Shown here piece after piece: positions 46,234-55,446 of a stretch of DNA of 64,000 bases. The notes under the pieces were generated by a model. That model was not told the DNA's origin. It made no database searches and saw only the letters and a list, made by a program, of their open reading frames with translations. This stretch comes from G965205255 sp965205255 (lineage in GTDB: Bacteria; Pseudomonadota; Gammaproteobacteria; Pseudomonadales; Endozoicomonadaceae). The translations under genes and the position numbers were made by a program. The stretch is taken from positions 1,116,001 through 1,180,000 of the forward strand of contig OZ242051.1 in the NCBI GenBank assembly GCA_965205255.1. The letters are read 5' to 3'. The stretch's first letter is position 1, and every line of letters begins with the position of its first letter.

Positions 46234-46260
46234 GAATCCTCTGATGCCCTGTAGATTTTG

Positions 46261-46986
46261 TTAAATGAAAAAATTCTCTCCCAAATAAACATCCCGCACC
46301 TGTTGATTATTCATGATAGTACGACTATCCCCCTGAGCAATTACAGCACCCTCACTCATGATGTAGGCATGATCACAAATATCAAGTGTCTCTCGTACAT
46401 TATGGTCAGTAATCAATATACCAATACCTCTGTTTTTAAGGTGAATGATAATTTTCTTAATATCACTGACGGAAATAGGATCTACTCCTGCAAAAGGTTC
46501 ATCCAGTAAAATAAATGATGGCTCCATAGCCAGAGATCTGGCAATTTCAACTCGTCTTCGCTCTCCACCGGATAAGCTCATTCCCAGTCCGCTGCGAACG
46601 TGACCAATATTGAATTCATCTAATAACGACTCCAGCTTTTTTTTTCGATCTTCTTTTGAAAGCTCTTTACGGGTTTCGAGAATAGCCATAATATTTTCTG
46701 AGACGCTAAGTTTTCGAAAAATAGAAGCTTCCTGAGGAAGGTAGCCAACTCCAGCCCTAGCCCGAGCATGCATAGGCAAACGAGTAACACTTTTTCCATC
46801 GATCATTAAAGATCCTTTATCAGCACTGATCAGACCGACAATCATGTAAAAGCAAGTAGTTTTACCTGCTCCATTAGGGCCTAGCAGACCGACGATATCA
46901 CCACTATCGATGGTAACAGAAACCCCTTTCACTACCTCTCTCTTCCTATATTTTTTCTTAAGATTCAATGCTATGAGTTTTGACAT
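46261..46986 (-). CDS. lptB: LPS export ABC transporter ATP-binding protein LptB
   Basis: 241-residue ATPase that powers LPS extraction by LptFG. Seen: Walker A GPNGAGKTTCFYM, signature SLSGGERRRVEIARSLA, Walker B FILLDEPFAGVDP and the switch His in LITDHNVRETLD. Its ATG overlaps the lptA stop (TAATG). It is encoded 27 bases before rpoN. Confidence 0.97.
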   Translation of the reverse strand: MSKLIALNLKKKYRKREVVKGVSVTIDSGDIVGLLGPNGAGKTTCFYMIVGLISADKGSLMIDGKSVTRLPMHARARAGVGYLPQEASIFRKLSVSENIMAILETRKELSKEDRKKKLESLLDEFNIGHVRSGLGMSLSGGERRRVEIARSLAMEPSFILLDEPFAGVDPISVSDIKKIIIHLKNRGIGILITDHNVRETLDICDHAYIMSEGAVIAQGDSRTIMNNQQVRDVYLGENFFI

Positions 46987-47609
46987 TACATATGCTTCTT
47001 CGGTTGAGATAATACATTTGAAACTTTTGACTCAGTCTCAACCTGTTTAGTAGTAGAGGTAGAGGTTTTTGGTTTCATTGATACAGAAGATGAAACTTTA
47101 CCTGTGCTGGGCTGAATAACAATTTGAACCCGATGAGTATGACCTTTCTCACTTTTTGCATTAACAGTTTGATTCATTTTGTTGTATTCCACATAATCAC
47201 CTGTAAACTCTTGTCCAGGACGAATAATCTTTGCATTATGCAATAAACTGACAGTTTCCTTTTTTGTATCATAAGTAATCTTATTTCCCCATGCCTTCAA
47301 CTGACCCTTATTTTTTTCCTGCTCTTCTTGATAGTAGGCTGGTTCTTTTGCGCTACCTTCTGCCATGACTTTCAGGATTTTTTTTTCTTGTGAGTAGACT
47401 GTCACCATTTGACCTGTCAATTCCATAGAGCCTTGGGTTGCCTTAACATGTCCCATATAAACTGATATACCTGTTTTATTATTCATCGTTGCGGAATCGG
47501 CGATAATACTTAAAGGCTTCTTGTTATCGTCAGGCAACCCTGACGCGCGTAATACAATACACAATAACATTAATGCCAGAAAAAAATTTTGAACTCTCAT
47601 AACAATCAT
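46986..47609 (-). CDS. lptA: lipopolysaccharide transport periplasmic protein LptA
   Basis: Periplasmic beta-jellyroll bridge for LPS. 207 residues with a signal peptide (FFLALMLLCIVLRASG, cleaved near 24). The OstA core runs from PLSIIADSATMNNKTGISVY through EFTGDYVEYNKMNQTV. The C-terminal about 50 residues are a Ser/Thr/Lys-rich tail not typical of E. coli LptA. Coupled to lptB; it lies 111 bases after the shortened lptC. Confidence 0.92.
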   Translation of the reverse strand: MIVMRVQNFFLALMLLCIVLRASGLPDDNKKPLSIIADSATMNNKTGISVYMGHVKATQGSMELTGQMVTVYSQEKKILKVMAEGSAKEPAYYQEEQEKNKGQLKAWGNKITYDTKKETVSLLHNAKIIRPGQEFTGDYVEYNKMNQTVNAKSEKGHTHRVQIVIQPSTGKVSSSVSMKPKTSTSTTKQVETESKVSNVLSQPKKHM

Positions 47610-47720
47610 TTTCCATGGTACTTATTTAAGTAATTTCAGGCAATTATCCCTTTTGGTCAGATGTTTTATTTTCTGACGACTTTTGTGCTAACTGTTTTTG
47701 TGGACATTTGTTTGGGTAAC

Positions 47721-48224
47721 TTACCCCCCTTTAGTGTTTGCATCAAAAGTATTCCGTCCCTTACTGTAAAGTGTCATTTTGTTAGTTTTCAAGCGGATTT
47801 CAGGATGATTTTCAGTAGCAGACTGCGTCACCAACACATTACCCAATAAGCTAAACGTATTATGATCTGCCAGTATTTTTCCTAGGTTTGATAAGGCGTG
47901 CCAGTCTACATTTTTATTTCTATCATAACTCCATAAACGTGGTTTTGTCAGCCATGTAACATCACTGACTGGATAATGCTTGATTGTTGCTGCCTGAATC
48001 TTGTTGACCAAGAGTCCGGACTGATCATATCTCATACTTACCAACTGGGTTCCAAAATTATCAGGTTGCGAGTCATCAAGCAGCTTTTCTGTCATTGGCA
48101 TCACTCGTGTTACAGGCAAATACCACAAAAAAATTATCAGTGATAACAGGATCAGAAGACCACACGTCAGCCATAACTGCCTGTAATTAAGTGTAGTCAT
48201 TCTTCCACCATTAAATTTGCTCAC
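47721..48224 (-). CDS. lptC: LPS export protein LptC, apparently C-terminally shortened
   Basis: 167 residues from a GTG at 48224 (AAGGTA upstream; an ATG at 48200 is possible). One N-terminal membrane anchor (LWLTCGLLILLSLIIFLWYL) is followed by the LptC beta-jellyroll (VSMRYDQSGLLVNKIQA, LLGNVLVTQ, IRLKTNKMTLYSKGRNTF). It stops at ANTKGG just after a run of six G, where relatives continue for about 30-40 residues of jellyroll that contact LptA. It may be truncated by a slip in the G-run or be a naturally short form. Confidence 0.85.
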   Translation of the reverse strand: MSKFNGGRMTTLNYRQLWLTCGLLILLSLIIFLWYLPVTRVMPMTEKLLDDSQPDNFGTQLVSMRYDQSGLLVNKIQAATIKHYPVSDVTWLTKPRLWSYDRNKNVDWHALSNLGKILADHNTFSLLGNVLVTQSATENHPEIRLKTNKMTLYSKGRNTFDANTKGG

Positions 48225-48301
48225 ATTTTTTACCTTGCATAGTTAGTACCAATTAAACTTTCCAAGATAATAAACCTATAAACAGCACGCTATATTCATT
48301 A

Positions 48302-48829
48302 CTAAAGAAAGTGAGACTGCATAAGAGTAAGTTGTCCCTGAGCATGCATAATGAGATCACAAAACTCTCTCACAGCACCATGCCCCCCCGATGCTTTGGT
48401 AATACCTTTTGCGTGCATCTTAACTAAAGTATAAGCATTAGCAACTGTCATACCCAATCCAACTGCTTTAATAGCAGCAAGGTCAGGTAAATCATCTCCA
48501 AGATAAGCAACTTCGTCAAGCGAGATGCCTCTGTTAACTAACATCTCATTTAAAGCCGCCAATTTATCTTCACGCCCTTGGATCAAAGTATTGATCCCCA
48601 GCTCTTTTGCCCTTCTTTCAACAATCACAGAAGATCGCCCCGTAATAATGGCTACATCAACACCTGATGACTGAAGCATCTTTATGCCGAGCCCATCAAG
48701 AATATTAAACGTTTTTAGCTCTTCAGCAGAATCACTGTAGGTAATCGAGCCATCAGTCATTACACCATCAACATCCAGCACCACCAGTTTTACTGATCTT
48801 GCCGCTTTTAATAAAAGAGCATTATCCAT
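48302..48829 (-). CDS. kdsC: 3-deoxy-D-manno-octulosonate 8-phosphate phosphatase KdsC
   Basis: HAD-family tetrameric phosphatase of Kdo synthesis. 175 residues. Seen: LVVLDVDGVMTDGSITYSD (DxDG nucleophile), GLGIKMLQSSGVDVAIITGR and VAYLGDDLPDLAAIKAVG. Its start overlaps the kdsD stop (TAATG). Confidence 0.96.
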   Translation of the reverse strand: MDNALLLKAARSVKLVVLDVDGVMTDGSITYSDSAEELKTFNILDGLGIKMLQSSGVDVAIITGRSSVIVERRAKELGINTLIQGREDKLAALNEMLVNRGISLDEVAYLGDDLPDLAAIKAVGLGMTVANAYTLVKMHAKGITKASGGHGAVREFCDLIMHAQGQLTLMQSHFL

Positions 48830-49809
48830 TATATAATTCCTGATTTAAGTAGATCCATCATATTAAAGGCACCTACAGGATGTCCATATTTATCCATACA
48901 AAAAAGACCATTGATGCGTTTATCCTGCATTATCTGTAAAGCCTCTGCAGCTAACATGCCAATTGGCACCGTTATATAATCTTTGGTCATAACATCATCA
49001 ATCTTCGTCTCCCTCAGATTGATACCCAGATCAATAGCTCTGCGTAAGTCACCGTCAGTAAATATGCCAAGCATTTGATTGTCTGGATCACATATAGCCG
49101 TCATTCCCAGTCCCTTGGAAGACATTTCCAATAATGCGCTGCTGAGTGTTTCTCCTGTACCCGTTACCGGCAATCTGGATCCTGAGTGCATAAGATCATC
49201 CACTTTAAGCAACAACCTAGCACCCAAGGCACCTGCGGGATGAGAGAAAGCAAAATCTTCACGGGTAAAACCCCGTGCCTCAAGAAGTGCTATTGCTATA
49301 GCATCACCCATCACCAGAGCAATAGTTGTACTAGTCGTAGGTGCAAGATCAAGCGGGCATGCTTCTTTTTCAACGCCAACATAAAGATGTATATCAGACT
49401 CTTCAGATAAGAGTGAAGACGTGCTGCCCGTCATACTAATCAACGGTGTCCCTACACGTTTGAACAGTGGTAACAAAGAGACAACTTCTGAAGTTTTACC
49501 TGAGTTAGATAAGGCAATAACCACATCATTTCGGGTAATCATTCCCATATCACCATGGTTAGCCTCGCCAGCGTGAACAAAAAAAGCAGGGCTTCCTGTA
49601 CTTGCCAGAGTCGCTGCAATCTTTTTTCCTATGTGACCAGACTTCCCTATCCCTGTTACAATAATTCTTCCCTCACAGGCCATCAATACTTTACATGCTT
49701 GTGCAAAGTTTTCATTGATACTTGCCTTTAGTTCAGCAATTGCTTTTTGCTCCATGGAAATTGTTCTTAGGGCGGAGTTAATATACTGCTCCTTGGAAAA
49801 AATACTCAT
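48829..49809 (-). CDS. kdsD: arabinose-5-phosphate isomerase KdsD
   Basis: Converts ribulose 5-phosphate to arabinose 5-phosphate for Kdo. The ATG at 49809 gives 326 residues, the family size; the frame continues to 49881 without a ribosome-binding site. Domains: SIS (GIGKSGHIGKKIAATLASTG, EANHGDMGMI, ALSNSGKTSE, LAPTTSTTIALVMGDA) and two C-terminal CBS domains (DLMHSGSRLPV, MTKDYITVPIGMLA). First gene of the kdsD-rapZ operon and divergent from mlaF. Confidence 0.96.
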   Translation of the reverse strand: MSIFSKEQYINSALRTISMEQKAIAELKASINENFAQACKVLMACEGRIIVTGIGKSGHIGKKIAATLASTGSPAFFVHAGEANHGDMGMITRNDVVIALSNSGKTSEVVSLLPLFKRVGTPLISMTGSTSSLLSEESDIHLYVGVEKEACPLDLAPTTSTTIALVMGDAIAIALLEARGFTREDFAFSHPAGALGARLLLKVDDLMHSGSRLPVTGTGETLSSALLEMSSKGLGMTAICDPDNQMLGIFTDGDLRRAIDLGINLRETKIDDVMTKDYITVPIGMLAAEALQIMQDKRINGLFCMDKYGHPVGAFNMMDLLKSGII

Positions 49810-50165
49810 TAGCGATTTTCTCAATCTGATTTCACCAACATTGCCGGGTGATTTTAAATGATCTTGAATTGAAGTGCACATTTATATTGCATATAAGTGG
49901 GGATGCTTAACAAAAAAACAACATAAATCTTATTAAACCTGTTTTTATGATCATTCTATGTATTTAACATTACCTGTAGTAAATTAAAGACTGACAAAGC
50001 TTTACTAAACAAAAAATTATGCGTATAAATTATAAAGATTGATAAGTCAGCGAATCCGTCAAGAATGACCTAAAAATGTAAAAGCAATGGTTTTTCTTAT
50101 GGCAAGACTACAATTATTAATTTTAAAGCCAAGCTTAATAGGTTAAATATTTAGTAATTTATTTT
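49810..50165. promoter_or_regulatory. divergent kdsD-mlaF control region
   Basis: 356 AT-rich bases that must contain the promoters of two envelope operons facing opposite ways. TATAAT-like hexamers occur, but no -35/-10 pair with correct spacing is convincing. No hairpin or ORF was recognised. Confidence 0.4.
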
Positions 50166-51014
50166 ATGACAGAGTCTCTAGCACAAAAAGTAGTTATGGG
50201 CGATCCGTTTGTTGAGTTGCATGATATTTCTTTTTACAGAGGAAGTCTGGCTATCTTTGACAGGATAAGCTTGAAAATCCCACGGGGGAAAATAGTTGGA
50301 ATCATGGGGCCCAGTGGCTGTGGAAAAACCACCTTGTTAAGGTTTATAGGTGCACAGTTGCAGCCGGATGAAGGCGATGTTATTGTTGATGGCCTCAATC
50401 TTCGTACGATTACTCGTAATAATTTATTTTTATTGAGAAAGAAAATGGGCATACTCTTTCAAAGCGGTGCTTTATTCTCTGAAATGAATGTGTTTGAGAA
50501 TGTGGCATTTCCCCTGAAAGTGCATACCGACCTCCCAAATGATATGATCAGTGACGTTGTTCTTATGAAACTTCAGGCCGTTGGCTTGCGGGGAGCTAAA
50601 AAATTAATGCCATCAGAGCTTTCAGGTGGCATGGCTCGTCGGGTTGCACTAGCAAGAGCGATTGCATTAGACCCCGAACTTATCATGTATGATGAACCAT
50701 TTGTTGGGCAAGATCCTATTTCCAAGGGAGTGCTGGTTAAATTAATCAGTGATTTAAGTGATACATCGAATGTTACCAGCATTCTTGTTTCTCATGATTT
50801 GAATGAAATGATCAGTATTTCCGATTACTTGTATTTGTTGGCTGACAAACATGTCATAGCACAGGGAACACCTTCTGAATTGCTGAATTCTGATGATCCT
50901 CGAGTTAAACAATTTATGCAGGGCAAGGCAGATGGTCCGGTTCGATTTCAGTATCCGGCAGTGGATTTTAAACAAGAATTATTACGAGGTGCCCATGATC
51001 AAACCCTTATCTGA
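50166..51014 (+). CDS. mlaF: phospholipid ABC transporter ATP-binding protein MlaF
   Basis: ATPase of the MlaFEDB complex, which moves phospholipid between the inner membrane and periplasmic MlaC to keep the outer membrane asymmetric. 282 residues. Seen: Walker A GIMGPSGCGKTTLLRFI, signature ELSGGMARRVALARAIA and Walker B IMYDEPFVGQDP. The C-terminal extension after residue 260 is the MlaF tail that grips the partner subunit. First gene of mlaFEDCB-ibaG-murA. Confidence 0.96.
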   Translation: MTESLAQKVVMGDPFVELHDISFYRGSLAIFDRISLKIPRGKIVGIMGPSGCGKTTLLRFIGAQLQPDEGDVIVDGLNLRTITRNNLFLLRKKMGILFQSGALFSEMNVFENVAFPLKVHTDLPNDMISDVVLMKLQAVGLRGAKKLMPSELSGGMARRVALARAIALDPELIMYDEPFVGQDPISKGVLVKLISDLSDTSNVTSILVSHDLNEMISISDYLYLLADKHVIAQGTPSELLNSDDPRVKQFMQGKADGPVRFQYPAVDFKQELLRGAHDQTLI

Positions 51015-51789
51015 TCGTCTTTCAGAATTAGGTCACTCTGGGCTTGAGTTTATCCGTTCCTTTGGATGCGCTGGCATAATGCTGATCCATTCCATTGGAG
51101 GGCGGTATAAACATGAAAAAATGGTTCCTCTACTTATTCAGCAGTTTTATGCTGTTGGAGTACTTTCGCTGGTTATTATCTGCGTTTCAGGGCTTTTTAT
51201 TGGCATGGTTCTTGGACTTCAAGGGTATACTATTCTTAGCAGATATGGCTCATCACAAGCTGTTGGTCAATTAGTTGCATTGAGCTTGCTGCGGGAATTA
51301 GGGCCGGTTGTCACGGCTTTATTGTTTGCCGGACGTGCAGGTTCTTCACTGGCGGCAGAAATAGGCCTGATGAGAGCAACGGAACAATTATCTAGCATGG
51401 AAATGATCGGCATAGATCCACTAAGAAGAATTATTGCACCAAGGTTCTGGGCAGGACTCATCAGCATGCCTTTGTTAAGCTGTATTTTTATAATGGTAGG
51501 TATTCTAGGTAGTGCAATGGTAGGTGTTGACTGGTTAGGAATAGACTCCGGTGCTTTCTGGACGAATATGCAAAATGCTGTCAGCTTTCGATCTGATGTG
51601 ATAGGAGGCTTAATTAAAACGGTGGTTTTTGGTGCTGTTGCAACGTGGATAGCAGTATACCAAGGGTATACTACAGAGCCAACATCCAGAGGAATAAGTA
51701 TGGCCACTACAAGAACCGTTGTATACTCATCACTTGCTGTACTAGGGCTGGATTTTATTCTTACCGCTGTAATGTTTGGAGGTTTTTAA
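50995..51789 (+). CDS. mlaE: phospholipid ABC transporter permease MlaE
   Basis: 264 residues from the ATG at 50995 (GAGGTG 4 bases upstream; overlaps mlaF by 20 bases). A longer frame to 50893 lies inside mlaF and is rejected. Polytopic, with the MlaE core ELGPVVTALLFAGRAGSSLAAEIG and MRATEQLSSMEMIGIDPLR. Confidence 0.96.
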   Translation: MIKPLSDRLSELGHSGLEFIRSFGCAGIMLIHSIGGRYKHEKMVPLLIQQFYAVGVLSLVIICVSGLFIGMVLGLQGYTILSRYGSSQAVGQLVALSLLRELGPVVTALLFAGRAGSSLAAEIGLMRATEQLSSMEMIGIDPLRRIIAPRFWAGLISMPLLSCIFIMVGILGSAMVGVDWLGIDSGAFWTNMQNAVSFRSDVIGGLIKTVVFGAVATWIAVYQGYTTEPTSRGISMATTRTVVYSSLAVLGLDFILTAVMFGGF

Positions 51790-51792
51790 TTG

Positions 51793-52293
51793 ATGCGAAT
51801 GCGCACTATAGAAATAAGTGTCGGTGCCTTTATGCTTGCAGGGATTTTTGCTCTGATATTACTGGCATTAAAGGTGAGTGGTCTGTCTTTGAGTGGTAGT
51901 CATCAAACGTACACTCTTTATGCTAATTTTGATAATATCGGCGGATTAACAAATAGGGCGAGGGTAGCAATCGGTGGCGTAACGATTGGGCGGATAACAC
52001 ACATTGCTCTTGATAAAAAAACCTATATGGCTCGTGTTTCGATGGAAGTTAACCAGAATGTTGATAATATTCCACTTGACAGTTCGGCTGCAATTATGAC
52101 TTCAGGCCTGTTAGGCGAAAAATATATCAGTATCAGTATCGGTGGTGAAAACCACTACTTCAAAAACGGTGATACTTTCACTGATACACAATCCGCTATT
52201 ATACTTGAAAACCTTATAGGAAAGTTTCTGCTTAAATCCGACAGCGACGATTCATCAAAATCAACCCCATCAACAAACTCTGATACGTTTTGA
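51793..52293 (+). CDS. mlaD: phospholipid ABC transporter substrate-binding protein MlaD
   Basis: 166 residues from the ATG at 51793, with GGAGG upstream. One membrane helix (ISVGAFMLAGIFALILLALKV) and an MCE domain (ANFDNIGGLTNRARVAIGG, SGLLGEKYISI). It forms a hexameric ring in the periplasm that channels lipid between MlaE and MlaC. Confidence 0.95.
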   Translation: MRMRTIEISVGAFMLAGIFALILLALKVSGLSLSGSHQTYTLYANFDNIGGLTNRARVAIGGVTIGRITHIALDKKTYMARVSMEVNQNVDNIPLDSSAAIMTSGLLGEKYISISIGGENHYFKNGDTFTDTQSAIILENLIGKFLLKSDSDDSSKSTPSTNSDTF

Positions 52294-52304
52294 GGATAAG
52301 GCGA

Positions 52305-53063
52305 ATGTTTTTTAATTTTGCATTACGATACTTTCAAGCTTTTGCTGTAGCATTGACGCTTTTTTCAGCATCCGTGCTTACATATGCTGATAGTTCGGCC
52401 ATACACAGCTCAATTGAGAAAGCACAAAAATCTTCGGATGCGATACATGATCAGAACGCTACATCCAAAGCAACCTATACTCCAGACCAAGTAGCCAAGA
52501 AAGCCACCAGAGCCATATTCAAGGTGCTTGAGAAGTTTCCAAAACTAACCGAAGATAATATTGCCACTTACAATCATTCGATTGAAAAAATTATGGACCC
52601 GATAATAGACTTCAAAACTGTAGCAAAAAGTGTTATGGGAAAATATGCACATCGGGTTTCAGAGGCTGATATTGATAAATTTACCACCATATTCAAATAC
52701 AGCCTGATAGGTTATTATGGACGAATTATTAGTAAATATAATGCTGGAACTTTCACTCTCGTCAGCGTAGAACCACCTAGTGAAACCCAACTTAAAAACT
52801 ATACTCACAGGAAAAGGCTTTCAGTTCCTGTCAACATGGTAGTTAAAAGTGGAAATCAAACATATCAGCTTAGTTATTCAATGATGAAAAGTGCCGATGG
52901 AGGCGCTTGGAAAATACGTAATATAAGTATTGAGGGTTTCAATATGGGTATAACTCTCAGAAACCAGTTTTCGCAGGCAGTTAGCGATAATCATAATTCA
53001 CCAGAAACAGTAATTAAAAACTGGAAAAGTATTATGACATCAAAAAAGAACAGCGCAGACTAA
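52305..53063 (+). CDS. mlaC: periplasmic phospholipid-binding protein MlaC
   Basis: 252 residues from the ATG at 52305 (GAGG upstream; the TTG at 52290 overlaps mlaD). Signal peptide FAVALTLFSASVLTYA, cleaved near 29. The mature protein shows the MlaC fold: IMDPIIDFKTVAKSVMGKYA, FKYSLIGYYGRIISKY and WKIRNISIEGFNMGITLRNQF. It carries lipids across the periplasm to MlaA-OmpC; mlaA is not in this window. Confidence 0.94.
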   Translation: MFFNFALRYFQAFAVALTLFSASVLTYADSSAIHSSIEKAQKSSDAIHDQNATSKATYTPDQVAKKATRAIFKVLEKFPKLTEDNIATYNHSIEKIMDPIIDFKTVAKSVMGKYAHRVSEADIDKFTTIFKYSLIGYYGRIISKYNAGTFTLVSVEPPSETQLKNYTHRKRLSVPVNMVVKSGNQTYQLSYSMMKSADGGAWKIRNISIEGFNMGITLRNQFSQAVSDNHNSPETVIKNWKSIMTSKKNSAD

Positions 53064-53114
53064 TGTTAGATTTAACCTGGTTGATACAGATTAAATTAAT
53101 ATGAGTTGATAAGT

Positions 53115-53405
53115 ATGCTTACTACTTCAGAGAACACAATAACACTGTTTGGTGCAGTCGATTTAAAAACTGCTACGTCGCTTAATGATAAAGGCATTGC
53201 CTTTATCATTAATACCAGTGAAAAATTTATTATTGTTGACCTTTCGCAAATTACTGAAGGCGATAGCATTGCGCTTGCGCTTATGTTGTCATGGAAAAGG
53301 CTGGCAGAAAAAAAAGGCATTCAAATTAAGTTTGAGGGATGGCCAGAAATTTTAATGCGACTTGCAAAACTTTGCGGTGTTGACTGTATCTTAACAAGCA
53401 TGTAG
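53115..53405 (+). CDS. mlaB: STAS-domain protein MlaB
   Basis: 96 residues from the ATG at 53115. A single STAS domain (VDLSQITEGDSIALALMLSWKRLAEKK spans the key helix, shown here in short: EGDSIALALML). It binds MlaF and is needed for assembly and activity of the transporter. The conserved Ser/Thr region is present (GDS). Confidence 0.88.
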   Translation: MLTTSENTITLFGAVDLKTATSLNDKGIAFIINTSEKFIIVDLSQITEGDSIALALMLSWKRLAEKKGIQIKFEGWPEILMRLAKLCGVDCILTSM

Positions 53406-53490
53406 TATCACATGCCTGCCTGAACTGCAAGATTGGCAGGTTATTTTGTTGGTTGATTTTGATAATATATTGAAAGTGAAATAGTAATTT

Positions 53491-53748
53491 ATGGATTCAA
53501 GTGCAGTTAAAACTTTTCTGAAAAAGGCACTACCTGAAGCAGACATCATAACAGATGGTGAAGGTTGTAGCTTGAATGTTATTATCATATCAAATGAATT
53601 TGAACAATTATCGGTCGTGAAGAGACAAAAAATTGTGTATGAGCATTTGGGGCCTCTTATTACAGAGGGAACTGTGCATGCTGTTTCTATGCAAACCTTC
53701 ACACCACAAGAGTGGGAAAAAAAAATCAACTCTGAACAATCCCACTAA
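53491..53748 (+). CDS. ibaG: BolA-family protein IbaG
   Basis: 85 residues. The BolA fold with LNVIIISNEFEQLSVVKRQK and GTVHAVSMQTFTPQEW. BolA proteins pair with monothiol glutaredoxins to handle [2Fe-2S] clusters; IbaG is linked to envelope/acid stress. Its place between mlaB and murA is conserved. Confidence 0.93.
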   Translation: MDSSAVKTFLKKALPEADIITDGEGCSLNVIIISNEFEQLSVVKRQKIVYEHLGPLITEGTVHAVSMQTFTPQEWEKKINSEQSH

Positions 53749-53756
53749 GAGAACCC

Positions 53757-55016
53757 ATGGATAAATTATTAATTGTCGGAGGCAAACCACTGAGCGGTGA
53801 AGTACGTATCAGTGGTGCAAAAAACTCTGCTTTGCCTATCTTGGCATCTTCTTTGTTATGCAGTGAATCATTAAAGATCAGCAATCTTCCACACCTGAAA
53901 GATATAACGACAATGATTGAGCTGTTTGGTTCTATGGGCGTTAAAATGATGATTGATGATAAAATGAATCTCCGTATAACCCCCGAAACAATTAATCATA
54001 TGACCGCGCCTTACGATCTGGTCAAAACCATGCGTGCATCTATTTTAGTTCTTGGTCCATTGTTAAGCCGTTTTCATGAAGCAGAAGTGGCCTTACCCGG
54101 AGGGTGCGCCATAGGCAATCGCCCAGTTGACCTTCATATCAAGGGTCTCAAAGCTATGGGTGCCGATATATACATTGAAAATGGTTATATTCGGGCAAAG
54201 GCTAAAAACCTTAAAGGCGCTCATATTTTTATGGATACCGTAACCGTTACCGGTACAGAAAATATCATGATGGCAGCAACTCTTGCAGAGGGTGAAACCA
54301 TTATAGAAAATGCAGCTCGCGAACCAGAGATAATTGATTTGGCTGAATGTCTTATTAAAATGGGCGCCAAAATTTCAGGTCATGGTACAAGTACTATTTG
54401 TATTACTGGTGTTGATCATCTACATGGTACAGAATATGCAGTAATGCCTGATCGTATTGAAGCAAGCACATATCTGATAGCAGCGATGGCCACCCGTGGC
54501 CACGTAAGAGTTAGAGATGTACAACCTGATTATCTTGAGGCTGTACTGGCAAAGCTGAAAGAAGCCGGTGCAAATATTCACTCAGGCAAGAACTGGATTG
54601 AGCTGGATATGCAACAAAAAAGACCTAAAGCTGTCAACATTGAAACTGCACCCTATCCTGCTATTGCCACAGATGTACAGGCTCAGTTTTGCGCTTTAAA
54701 CAGTGTTGCCGAGGGGACAGGAACCATTAGGGAAACCATTTTTGAAAACAGGTTTATGCATTGCCAAGAAATGCAACGTATGGGTGCAAACATTCATATA
54801 GAAGGAAATACTGCAATAATAAAGGGCATAGAGCGTTTAAAGGCAGCACCTGTCATGGCGACTGATCTTCGAGCCTCTGCTAGCCTTGTTATCGCAGCGC
54901 TTGCTGCTGAGGGCACCACCGAAATTGGTAATATATTTCATATGGACAGAGGATATTCCTGCATAGAAGAAAATATCACTATGCTTGGAGGACACATTCA
55001 ACGGCTTTCAGTTTAA
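53757..55016 (+). CDS. murA: UDP-N-acetylglucosamine 1-carboxyvinyltransferase MurA
   Basis: First committed step of peptidoglycan synthesis and the target of fosfomycin. 419 residues, the E. coli length. Seen: ISGAKNSALPILASSLL, the catalytic Cys in PGGCAIGNRPVDLH (Cys present, not the resistant Asp variant), PDRIEASTYLIA and TDLRASASLVIAALAA. It ends the Mla operon before a strong terminator. Confidence 0.97.
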   Translation: MDKLLIVGGKPLSGEVRISGAKNSALPILASSLLCSESLKISNLPHLKDITTMIELFGSMGVKMMIDDKMNLRITPETINHMTAPYDLVKTMRASILVLGPLLSRFHEAEVALPGGCAIGNRPVDLHIKGLKAMGADIYIENGYIRAKAKNLKGAHIFMDTVTVTGTENIMMAATLAEGETIIENAAREPEIIDLAECLIKMGAKISGHGTSTICITGVDHLHGTEYAVMPDRIEASTYLIAAMATRGHVRVRDVQPDYLEAVLAKLKEAGANIHSGKNWIELDMQQKRPKAVNIETAPYPAIATDVQAQFCALNSVAEGTGTIRETIFENRFMHCQEMQRMGANIHIEGNTAIIKGIERLKAAPVMATDLRASASLVIAALAAEGTTEIGNIFHMDRGYSCIEENITMLGGHIQRLSV

Positions 55017-55067
55017 AGCCGGTTTTGCCTCTATATTAAGTAAAATAATTAAGTAAAATTCGTTAAG

Positions 55068-55095
55068 AATTGCTCCTCAGGTTGAGCAATTTTTT
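55068..55095 (+). terminator. rho-independent terminator after murA
   Basis: AATTGCTC (55068-55075), an 8-base loop, GAGCAATT (55084-55091) and then TTTT. Perfect 8-base stem, 51 bases after the murA stop. Confidence 0.85.
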
Positions 55096-55301
55096 GCTTC
55101 AGGTAATATGAGAAATTGTTTTGTATAAAAAACGCTCGTTAATTTTGTATTCTGCAATGATCTGTAAGTCTGGAGCAAGATTATATTATTAGCAGGTTAT
55201 AGTGAAAATTTATTTTATTGTTTGAATGATATTTTTTTCCCAATTGACACCAATCATATGAATGTCTGGTGTAGCACGCTCCATTGTCAATATGTGTCTG
55301 C

Positions 55302-55330
55302 AATTGCATAATTTTGAAAATTATGCAATT
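55302..55330. promoter_or_regulatory. 29-base perfect palindrome
   Basis: Arms AATTGCATAATTTT (55302-55315) and AAAATTATGCAATT (55317-55330) around a single G. It lies 117 bases upstream of the GltS-like gene and over 200 bases after the murA terminator. The one-base centre favours a DNA-binding site or cruciform over an RNA hairpin. The remaining bases of the 55017-55446 gap hold no recognised gene. Confidence 0.6.
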
Positions 55331-55446
55331 TTAGACAAAAAACACTTGGTTTATATACCAGAGAAACAAAAGAAAACTGTTATTCTTTGCCTCATTAGCT
55401 AACATCTTGTGTAAACTCTTCTTTTCGGATTAGTGTGTATTTAATT

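Noticed and set aside
49882..50165. Possible sigma-54 promoter upstream of mlaF (TGGCAAGACTAC)
   Set aside because: The -12 GC element is missing at the required spacing.
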